Positions 58,784-64,000 of a stretch of DNA of 64,000 nucleotides are shown piece after piece. The DNA is taken from positions 6,250,001 through 6,314,000 of the forward strand of contig NZ_CP109171.1 of the NCBI RefSeq assembly GCF_036246005.1, given 5' to 3'. The position numbers and the translations under genes are program-made. The DNA comes from Streptomyces sp. NBC_01723 (GTDB lineage Bacteria; Actinomycetota; Actinomycetes; Streptomycetales; Streptomycetaceae). Position 1 is the stretch's first letter. Every line of letters begins with the position of its first letter. The notes under the pieces are model-generated. The model was given only the letters and a program-made list of their open reading frames with translations, made no database searches and was not told the DNA's origin.

Positions 58784-59244
58784 CCGAGATGCCGTCCCGT
58801 GAGCTGGAGGTGCTGAAGCTGATGGCCGACGGCTTCACCTACGAGGAGATCGCCGAACAGCTGTCCATCGGCGTCGGCGGAGCGAAGGGTGCTGCGAGTC
58901 GCATGATGATGCGGCTCGGCGCCCTCAACGCCCCGAACGCCGTCTTCCTCGCCGTCCAGCAGGGAATCCTCCCCGGCCGTGCCAAGCGGCGCCCAGGACC
59001 CCCACGGCAGCCACTCACCCCCAGGCAAGCCGAAGTGCTCGACGCCGCCGCAGACGGGGCCAGCCTCACCGTCGTCGCCGCTCGTCTCGGCACCAAGCGA
59101 GAGCAGGTTGCAGCCAGCCTCTCCGGCGCCTACCTCCGCCTCGGCGTCCACCAGCATCCGCGAACCGAACGCCGCGCCGCCGCCGTCGCCGAAGCCCGCC
59201 ACCGCGGACTCATCCCACCCGCCCAACAGGAGCGTGCCGCATGA
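58780..59244 (+). CDS. Protein with tandem LuxR-type HTH domains
   Basis: A 154-aa protein with two GerE/LuxR-like HTHs: SRELEVLKLMADGFTYEEIA, then LTPRQAEVLDAAADGASLTV. Each is followed by a recognition helix region (GAKGAASRMMMRLGA; REQVAASLSGAYLRLGV). There is no receiver domain. Two fused HTHs in one polypeptide suggest a pseudo-dimer, possibly a regulator of late genes. Confidence 0.82.
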   Translation: MTEMPSRELEVLKLMADGFTYEEIAEQLSIGVGGAKGAASRMMMRLGALNAPNAVFLAVQQGILPGRAKRRPGPPRQPLTPRQAEVLDAAADGASLTVVAARLGTKREQVAASLSGAYLRLGVHQHPRTERRAAAVAEARHRGLIPPAQQERAA

Positions 59245-59681
59245 CCCCGTACCGCGTCCTCGTCACCGGCAGCCGGGACTGGCCCGCGCCCGAGACGGTG
59301 TGGACTGCCCTCAACGACGTCCGCACCGAGACGCTCCTCGCAGGCCGACCGCTGATCGTCGTCCACGGCGCCTGCCCGACCGGCGCCGACCTGCACGCAG
59401 CCCAGTGGGCCGACGTCGCCAGTCAGTTCACCCGCCAGGTCACCGCCGAACACCACCCCGCCCAAGGCCACCCAACGCAGAACTTCGGACCGTGGCCGGA
59501 AGCCGGACCTCGCCGCAACGCCTACATGGTCAGCCTCGGCGCAGACCTCTGCCTCGCCTTCGCAGGCCCTTGCACCAGGCCCCGCTGCCACAGGCCACGA
59601 CCACACCCCAGCCACGGAGCCAGCCACTGCGCCCGCCTCGCCGAAGCCGCTGGCATCCCCGTTCGAAGGAGCGCCGCATGA
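59241..59681 (+). CDS. YspA/DUF2493-type SLOG-domain protein
   Basis: A 146-aa Rossmann-like protein. The start RVLVTGSRDWPAPETVWTAL, PLIVVHGACPTGADLHAAQW and GADLCLAFAGPC match the cpYpsA-related SLOG family, proposed nucleotide or nucleotide-sugar binders. In phages and defence systems such proteins may sense NAD or cyclic signals; the role here is unknown. Confidence 0.85.
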   Translation: MTPYRVLVTGSRDWPAPETVWTALNDVRTETLLAGRPLIVVHGACPTGADLHAAQWADVASQFTRQVTAEHHPAQGHPTQNFGPWPEAGPRRNAYMVSLGADLCLAFAGPCTRPRCHRPRPHPSHGASHCARLAEAAGIPVRRSAA

Positions 59682-60160
59682 CCGATCTGCCGACTAGCCT
59701 GCCCTGCAAGCACGCGCGCCTGCGGCAGGTGCACGGCCCGCACGGCTGGGAGCCGCAGCCCGGCATGGATCCTGTCCACTGCCCCGGCCACGGCCAGCCC
59801 GCAGCGACCGAAGCGACCGACGCCGCGGCCCTGCGCCGCCTTGAGTCCTGTGCGGTGATCGCCGCCCTCAAAGCCCTCCACGCCCAAGGAGAAGGCGGCC
59901 TGCCCATGCCCGCCGTCGAAGCCATGGCCAAAGCTGTCGTCGCCGAGACCGCCCCCGACCTGGGCCGATACCGGGAGTGGCTGGCCCGCGAGTTGGCCAA
60001 GGCCGAACACGCCGACCAGGTCACCCGCGACCGCGGCGGCATCCCCGACGAGCTGCGGATCAGCCCGCACAACGGGATCGCCGCCGGACTCCGCACCGCA
60101 CTCGCCGGCCTCGACCAGCACCTCGGAGCGATGGGCGCCGAAACCGGTCGCCGCGCGTGA
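59678..60160 (+). CDS. Hypothetical phage protein, last gene of the rightward operon
   Basis: A 160-aa protein. N-terminal CKHARLRQVHGPHGWEPQPG and CPGH may bind metal, and the rest is helical (YREWLARELAKAEHADQVTR). A strong terminator follows. Function unknown. Confidence 0.75.
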   Translation: MTDLPTSLPCKHARLRQVHGPHGWEPQPGMDPVHCPGHGQPAATEATDAAALRRLESCAVIAALKALHAQGEGGLPMPAVEAMAKAVVAETAPDLGRYREWLARELAKAEHADQVTRDRGGIPDELRISPHNGIAAGLRTALAGLDQHLGAMGAETGRRA

Positions 60161-60162
60161 CG

Positions 60163-60195
60163 AAGCCCCGCCACCTCTCCGGAGGGGCGGGGCTT
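60163..60195. terminator. Intrinsic terminator between convergent operons
   Basis: AAGCCCCGCC / GGCGGGGCTT, a perfect 10-bp stem, starts 3 bp after the rightward stop and 10 bp before the leftward stop. TTTCG follows. Likely bidirectional. Confidence 0.8.
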
Positions 60196-60204
60196 TCGTC
60201 GCGC

Positions 60205-60528
60205 TCAGAACCGGCCGGTGCAGGCCAGGCACACGTGCGACCGCGCCCAGGCCGCGTGCTGCTCCTCCGCCCACTGCGACGCCTTGAACACCAGCCCGCC
60301 CCAGCCGGCGCCACCAAGGACGATCAGCAGGCCGAGCAGGATCGCCCCCTCGGCGAGCACCACGACGCCGACAGCGATCGCGGCCAGCGCCGCCCAATAC
60401 GACACTTTCGGCTTCGACGGCGGCGCGTAGTCGACCTTCAGCGGCGAATCCGACGGCAGGCTCCGCCAGTAATGCGGAAGATCAGCAACGTTCGGAGAGG
60501 AACATTTCGGCGACGGGCAAGCGATCAC
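60205..60528 (-). CDS. Small membrane protein with cysteine pairs
   Basis: A 107-aa protein. N-terminal CPSPKC, two adjacent hydrophobic segments (YWAALAAIAVGVVVLAEGAI, LLGLLIVLGGAGWGGLVF) and C-terminal CLAC are seen. GTG 60528 follows GGGGG. The cysteine pairs could make an intracellular zinc knuckle between termini. Function unknown. Confidence 0.7.
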   Translation of the reverse strand: MIACPSPKCSSPNVADLPHYWRSLPSDSPLKVDYAPPSKPKVSYWAALAAIAVGVVVLAEGAILLGLLIVLGGAGWGGLVFKASQWAEEQHAAWARSHVCLACTGRF

Positions 60529-60655
60529 GGCAACCCCCGAGGTGCGGCGCGGTAGAGGCAGCAGCGTCCGGGGGTACCGGCCGGTACAGCAAGGCGGATG
60601 CGGGAGGTGTGGGCTGGGCCACAACCCGGCAGCCCCGCCCACCACATTCGTCGCT

Positions 60656-61492
60656 CTAGGCGAACCGTCCTCCGCCCGAACGAGCCGCACCGTGCCGGCC
60701 CTTGCCGGGTCGCGCTGCGTGGGCTGCCTGTACCTGGTCCGCGGCGAACAACGACTCCCCGCCCCGCCCTGGCGCGCGCCCGACGGCTTCCAGGCCCCAG
60801 CGGGACATCTGCTTGCGGGCCGAGCCGTTCGCCGACTTGCCCGTGTAGCCGAGGTGGTCGGCGACCTGGCTGATCGTCCACCGGTCGTAGGTGCGGGCGG
60901 CGTAGGCGTCGATGTCGTCCACGTGCCACAACGGCAGGCGGCCGTCGAGGGCGTGGTGCCGTGGCTCGGGCAGGTGGCCGACCTTCCACAGCAGGCTCCA
61001 CCCCGTCGGCGACATGACCAGTTGGTGGGTGTCGGCGAGGTAGGAGCGGACCGTGTCCAGCGACAGGCAGCGGTCGTCGCGGGCGGCGTCGGCGGAGGGG
61101 ACGCGTTCGTCGAGGGTGGTGAGGCTGTCGCGGGATCCGGCGATGGGGTACACGTCGTGGGCGAGGCCGTGGGCCTGGCGTTCCAGCCACTCCTCGGGCG
61201 GGGTGACGGAGTCGGCGCGCAGCGCGGTGGGGCGGATCACGGTGGTGACGGGCTGGGTGGCGATGGTGTCGGCTTCGGGGCCGGTGCCGTACCGCCAGGC
61301 GTAGTTCGGGGCGTCGCCCTTGGTCTTGCCGGTGGCGCACAGGATGCCGATGGGCCGATGACCAGCGGAGGCGTGGATGGCTTCGGCGAACGCGCGGGCC
61401 TTCGGGGTGAGGGTGTCGAGGTCGACGGTGTCGGTGAAGGCCTCGGTGCCGTCTGCGGTGCGGCGGATGTTGAGGGGGACGAGGGTGGGCAT
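60656..61492 (-). CDS. Hypothetical phage protein with a C-terminal HTH
   Basis: A 278-aa protein. The N-terminal half (LVPLNIRRTADGTEAFTDTV) is unassigned. Residues about 205-245 contain WTISQVADHLGYTGKSANGS and MSRWGLEAVGR, consistent with an HTH. It is followed on the same strand by the membrane protein. Function unknown. Confidence 0.75.
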   Translation of the reverse strand: MPTLVPLNIRRTADGTEAFTDTVDLDTLTPKARAFAEAIHASAGHRPIGILCATGKTKGDAPNYAWRYGTGPEADTIATQPVTTVIRPTALRADSVTPPEEWLERQAHGLAHDVYPIAGSRDSLTTLDERVPSADAARDDRCLSLDTVRSYLADTHQLVMSPTGWSLLWKVGHLPEPRHHALDGRLPLWHVDDIDAYAARTYDRWTISQVADHLGYTGKSANGSARKQMSRWGLEAVGRAPGRGGESLFAADQVQAAHAARPGKGRHGAARSGGGRFA

Positions 61493-61522
61493 GGCGGCGT
61501 CTCCGGCTGTGGTGGCGGGTGG

Positions 61523-62056
61523 TCAGGCGGCGAGCTGGGCGCGGATCTGCTTGGCCAGGTCGATGACCGTGTCCATCGGGATGGCTGCGGTCGGCTGGTG
61601 CTTGATGCGGAGCCGGCCCTGGTCGAGGAAGGCGATGCCGTTGACGATCTCGTCGGGGCCTTCCTCGATCTGGTCGGTGATGGTGATCTGGGAGCCGGTG
61701 AGGGCGATGAGGGTGGCGGTGCGGTCTCCGTCGTCGGTGATGGCGTTGAGGCGGTCGGCGAAGAGCGGGGCGAGGCCGGTGATGGTGGTCCAGGTGTAGC
61801 CGGTCTTGCGGGTGCGGGTCTTCGTCGTGGTGGTGACCGTGGTGTCGGCGTGGGTGTAGGTGCCGGCGAGGTTGATGGTCACGGGGTTGGCCTTCCTGGT
61901 GCGCATGGCGCCGATGGTGATGCGGGCGGCGAGGGAGGTGGTGTCGATGATCCAGCGGCCGGCCTGCTTGGTGGCGGCGATGACGCCGCGGCGGCACCAG
62001 GTGCGGATGGTGGCGGTGGTGACCCGGGCTTCGGTGGCGGCGGCGGTGGTGTTCAT
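61523..62056 (-). CDS. MerR/AlpA-like HTH phage protein
   Basis: A 177-aa protein. It opens with TEARVTTATIRTWCRRGVIA and TKQAGRWIIDTTSLAARI, a MerR-like HTH. A Thr-rich beta segment (YTHADTTVTTTTKTRTRK) follows. ATG 62056 has AAGGGGGA upstream. It probably regulates or accompanies the gene encoded 30 bp downstream. Confidence 0.75.
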   Translation of the reverse strand: MNTTAAATEARVTTATIRTWCRRGVIAATKQAGRWIIDTTSLAARITIGAMRTRKANPVTINLAGTYTHADTTVTTTTKTRTRKTGYTWTTITGLAPLFADRLNAITDDGDRTATLIALTGSQITITDQIEEGPDEIVNGIAFLDQGRLRIKHQPTAAIPMDTVIDLAKQIRAQLAA

Positions 62057-62161
62057 CGTGTCCCCCTTGGTTCGATGACTCCATAATGCCGCACCGTGAG
62101 GCGTTATGGCAAGGGGGGTGAAGCCAACCAACCCCCGACAACACAAGCCCAAAACGCGAAA

Positions 62162-62196
62162 CTGCCCGCCACCAGCAGAAAGCCGATGGCGGGCAG
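62162..62196. terminator. Hairpin upstream of the MerR-like gene
   Basis: CTGCCCGCCA / TGGCGGGCAG, a perfect 10-bp stem with a 15-nt loop, between the CRISPR-like repeats and the MerR-like gene. Confidence 0.5.
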
Positions 62197-62214
62197 AGAG
62201 GACCCGCACGAAAG

Positions 62215-62304
62215 ACCAGCCAACCCCGCAGCGGCGGGGAGCAAGGGCACATCACCAGAAACGCACGTTCCGGCCTCGGGCCACCCCCGCCAGCGCGGGG
62301 AGCA
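62215..62304 (-). CRISPR. CRISPR-like pair: two degenerate type I-E-style repeats flanking a 32-nt spacer
   Basis: Units 62215-62243 and 62276-62304 are 29 bp each and 61 bp apart, the exact type I-E period. Both contain GCCA(A/C)CCCCGC-N4-GCGGGGAGCA, with a 6-bp CCCCGC/GCGGGG stem and the same GGGGAGCA end found in Streptomyces I-E repeats. They match at 21 of 29 positions; the differences lie in the 4-nt loop and the 5' side. The intervening 62244-62275 is unrelated sequence. No cas gene is near. With only two units, coincidence of GC hairpins remains possible. Confidence 0.45.
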
Positions 62305-62373
62305 GACGCCGGTCACCCGACGCACCGTCACCATGCCACGCCCCACCAGCAGAACGCAGCCGAACGCGCGACT

Positions 62374-62404
62374 GAGGCCCCCGCCCGGATCGGGTGGGGG
62401 CCTC
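62374..62404 (-). terminator. Terminator after the 62414-62722 gene
   Basis: GAGGCCCCCGCCCG / CGGGTGGGGGCCTC, a 14-bp stem with one wobble pair and a 3-nt loop, lies 10 bp beyond the stop of the leftward gene. Confidence 0.75.
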
Positions 62405-62413
62405 GTCGTCTGC

Positions 62414-62722
62414 TCAGCCGCGGGGCGCCGGAACCTCCGACAGCTGGTACGGCTCAGGCAGTGGCGGCAGTGGCACCCGCAACACCGCCCCCAGCATCGC
62501 CCGCGCCATCAACTCCCACTCCGCATCCGGCCGGCCCGCCGGCTTCACGAACAGCAGCGTCCCGTCTTCGCGGACGTAGGTGCCGCCTGTGAACCCCGGG
62601 CCCGCCTCCAGGGCGGTCACCGTCACGCCGTACTCATCGAGGAGCTCGGCGAGTGGTGCGTTGAGGAGACGGCTGGGGGAGGGCTTCCGCTGGGCGTCAG
62701 GGCAGGCTTGCGCTAAAGTCAT
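62414..62722 (-). CDS. Hypothetical phage protein
   Basis: A 102-aa protein (APLAELLDEYGVTVTALEAG; FTGGTYVREDGTLLFVKPAG) with an alpha/beta look but no known family. ATG 62722; its own terminator follows the stop. The upstream leader contains two hairpins (62758-62775, 62787-62811). Confidence 0.75.
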   Translation of the reverse strand: MTLAQACPDAQRKPSPSRLLNAPLAELLDEYGVTVTALEAGPGFTGGTYVREDGTLLFVKPAGRPDAEWELMARAMLGAVLRVPLPPLPEPYQLSEVPAPRG

Positions 62723-62980
62723 GGCGTACTCCAGTTCCTTGGGTGGGATTGGTGAACAGCGAGTGGCGACTCGCTGGTGAAGAACAGGCCGGGCGTTGGT
62801 AGCGCCCGGCCGTTCACGTTGTTGGGCTAGCCAGCTGCTTTCCGGCGCGGCGGAGTGTGTCGTGTGCTCGAAGACTCAGACATGCCGCTCCTAACCGAGT
62901 GTGTGGCGTGTGCCACTCTCGGGAGTGACTGTAAGAGGTTAATTGAGAGGTTGGCAATCCTCGCGCTTGCCTCATAAGGC
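62723..62980. other. Non-coding promoter/leader region with two small hairpins
   Basis: No gene seen. AGCGAGT-GGCG-ACTCGCT (62758-62775) and GGCCGGGCG / CGCCCGGCC (62787-62811) lie in the presumed leader of the leftward gene. An AT-richer patch (about 62930-62960, GGTTAATTGAGAGGTT) may hold the promoter. Confidence 0.5.
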
Positions 62981-63014
62981 AGAGAGCCCCGACGCCTCGG
63001 CGTCGGGGCTCTCT
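62981..63014 (-). terminator. Strong intrinsic terminator after the GntR gene
   Basis: AGAGAGCCCCGACGCC / GGCGTCGGGGCTCTCT, a perfect 16-bp stem with a 2-nt centre (a 4-6 nt loop in practice), 12 bp beyond the GntR stop. Confidence 0.85.
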
Positions 63015-63025
63015 GTTGGTGCAGG

Positions 63026-63787
63026 TCAGAACTCGTACTCCAGCTCGTACAGGTGGCCCGCCTTGATCATGAATTCCGCCTGGATAGGTCGGTCGCCCAC
63101 GCTGTAGGTCACCCGGAACTGACGCAGCACCGGCAGCTTCGTCGGCATCTTCAGTGCCCGCTGCTGCTGCGGTGTCGGCCATCGAGCAGCGACCTTGTCC
63201 ACGCACCGCACAGGCGGCAAGCCGGCCTCGGCGAGCACGCGCCCCGCCCCGCCCTTGATGCGTCGGCGCTCCTCGATCGGAGTCCCCTCCGTAAGATCGA
63301 GAGGGAAGTAGACCTCCACCAACTCGCACGGCTCCTCGTCGAGGTACATCACCTGCCGACGAAGAACCGCGGCCTCGCCCTCACCCATCCCGAGAGCTTC
63401 ACGGACAAGGCGCGGCGGCACGACCTTGTCGACGTCTAGCAGCTCGGACCTTCCAGTCATGCCCTTGCGTTCCGCAGCGGCGATCCACTGATACTTGCCG
63501 CCATCGGCGGGTGGGGTCTTGTACTCCGCCGGCGTCATGGTGCGCTGTCGGTGCTCGCGAGCGAAGATGCCGGCGCCGCGACGGCTGTAGACCAGCCCCT
63601 CGCGTTCCAGGATCTCCATCGCATTCTTGATCGTCTGGGCGGCGGCGCCGAATCGTTCGTTCAGCTTGCGGCTGGAGGGGAGCGCCTCGCCTGGGGGGAA
63701 GTCGCCGTTCAGGATGCCGTCGCGCAGGTAGGCGGCGATCTGGTCCTGAACTGGCCAGACGGTGTCTTCTGGGGGTGTCTCTGTCAC
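63026..63787 (-). CDS. GntR/HutC-family regulator with UTRA domain (KorSA-like)
   Basis: A 253-aa repressor. The GntR winged helix (about 12-80, QDQIAAYLRDGILNGDFPPG, ALPSSRKLNERFGAAAQTIK, NAMEILEREGLVYSRRG) is followed by a UTRA ligand-binding domain (VLRRQVMYLDEEPCELVEVY near its middle, RVTYSVGDRPIQAEFMI at the end). The family includes KorSA of pSAM2 and other actinobacterial transfer/replication repressors. The GTG start is 2 bp after the stop of another regulator-like gene. Confidence 0.9.
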   Translation of the reverse strand: MTETPPEDTVWPVQDQIAAYLRDGILNGDFPPGEALPSSRKLNERFGAAAQTIKNAMEILEREGLVYSRRGAGIFAREHRQRTMTPAEYKTPPADGGKYQWIAAAERKGMTGRSELLDVDKVVPPRLVREALGMGEGEAAVLRRQVMYLDEEPCELVEVYFPLDLTEGTPIEERRRIKGGAGRVLAEAGLPPVRCVDKVAARWPTPQQQRALKMPTKLPVLRQFRVTYSVGDRPIQAEFMIKAGHLYELEYEF

Positions 63788-63788
63788 G

Positions 63789-64000
63789 TCAGTCGACCTT
63801 CATTGAGTAGTGGAGCCGCCCAATGCGGCCGGGGCTGACCATGACTGACACCTCGTAGGGGTGTCCGTCCGGTGCGGTGATCGTGCGGGTGAGGGTCAGG
63901 ACCCATTCGCTGTTGCTCGGTAGGTTCAGCGCTTCAGCTTCCTCCTTCGTGGGGGGCCTGGTTTGGACGTCTTCGTCGACGACGGCGGGGCTGTAGCCCA
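63789..64000 (-). CDS. C-terminal part of a second UTRA-type regulator (partial)
   Basis: The minus strand is open from the right edge to TGA at 63789-63791. It encodes PPTKEEAEALNLPSNSEWVL, then TLTRTITAPDGHPYEVSVMV and IGRLHYSMKV, which has the strand pattern of a UTRA domain end. It lies directly upstream of the GntR gene on the same strand, so two related regulators, or a regulator and a stand-alone UTRA protein, are in tandem. Confidence 0.7.
   Translation of the reverse strand, partial: GYSPAVVDEDVQTRPPTKEEAEALNLPSNSEWVLTLTRTITAPDGHPYEVSVMVSPGRIGRLHYSMKVD

Larger units (their letters stand above)
34106..64000. mobile_element. Integrated phage-like element (left part, right end not in window)
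   Basis: Insertion into pnkp, an adjacent tyrosine integrase, divergent repressor/early promoters, excisionase-like, YqaJ-RecT recombination, initiator-DnaC-DnaB replication, and DNA-modification genes together describe a temperate phage early region. Dozens of tiny, overlapped genes fit this. No terminase, portal, capsid, tail or conjugation (Tra) gene is seen in these 30 kb. UTRA regulators at the right edge also occur in AICEs, so an AICE-phage hybrid is not excluded. Confidence 0.85.

Noticed and set aside
62955..63015. A CTCATAA loop resembling a Met anticodon before the large hairpin
   Set aside because: No acceptor, D or T arms can be drawn and the stem next to the loop does not pair over 5 bp. 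The downstream hairpin is a terminator.
34106..64000. A conventional pSAM2-type AICE
   Set aside because: No RepSA/Prim-Pol, TraSA/FtsK or Spd genes are seen, whereas YqaJ-RecT, DnaC, DnaB and orphan methyltransferases point to a phage. Not fully excluded because the right part is missing.

Overview
The window is very GC-rich and actinobacterial. Genes start with ATG or GTG, many overlap by ATGA or GTGA, and several products are streptomycete hallmarks: an Endo H-type GH18 enzyme, a SepF-like protein, a Pnkp/Hen1 RNA-repair pair and DUF4097, DUF7144 and DUF6099-like proteins. I read it as a Streptomyces chromosome carrying an integrated phage-like element. The host part is about 1-34105. The element runs from about 34106 to the right edge, and its far end is not in the window.

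Host part, left to right. A LacI regulator (52-1080), a secreted GH5 mannanase (1561-2826) and an Endo H-like GH18 (9779-10711) lie near three copies of one 12-bp dyad (GACATCGTTGTC), so a small glycan-degradation regulon is likely. Between them are a decayed acyl-CoA-ligase-like pseudogene, a PPOX-fold protein, a NIPSNAP/WYL-regulator divergent pair, a SpoIIE phosphatase with a B12-binding partner, and an alpha/beta hydrolase. At 11375-16507 an MFS exporter diverges from a tightly overlapped four-gene operon (methyltransferase, DUF364-type metal-binding fold, GHMP/threonine-kinase-like protein, cysteine-synthase-like PLP enzyme). The shared promoter region carries a good Zur-box match. I suggest an undescribed zinc-responsive small-molecule (metallophore-like) pathway. 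Then come a VOC and a DUF4097 gene with a MarR-type regulator, two paralogous TetR regulators separated by a 137-bp tandem repeat, a DHA2 drug exporter, and a cobalamin riboswitch driving cbiMNQO. The riboswitch abuts a potassium-channel pseudogene that has lost its pore. A ClC protein, a SepF-like protein, an ATPase, a MazG-like protein, a 216-bp MITE, an F420-type oxidoreductase and hen1-pnkp complete the host part.

At about 34105 the pnkp reading frame, intact through its kinase and phosphatase domains, switches abruptly to foreign sequence, and the adenylyltransferase (ligase) domain is missing. A tyrosine integrase gene ends 83 bp further on. The element therefore appears to use pnkp as its attachment gene and to disable host RNA repair while integrated.

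The element has a leftward integrase and repressor facing a rightward early operon with a palindrome-rich switch region between them. In order it carries an AlpA-like excisionase, a dozen tiny overlapped genes, a YqaJ exonuclease with RecT, ASCH and HNH proteins, and a leftward GIY-YIG/antitoxin-like pair. Next come an initiator gene with iterons inside it (lambda O-like), a DnaC-like loader and a DnaB-like helicase. A modification block follows, with an unusual C5-methyltransferase, a PP-loop (PAPS-reductase-like) protein and a DPPY methyltransferase. HIT, tandem-HTH and SLOG proteins end the rightward run. A leftward block closes the window: small HTH proteins, a two-repeat CRISPR-like structure with a 32-nt spacer, and tandem GntR/UTRA regulators. 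No capsid, portal, terminase or conjugation gene is visible. The RecT/YqaJ/DnaB set favours a temperate phage early region over an AICE.
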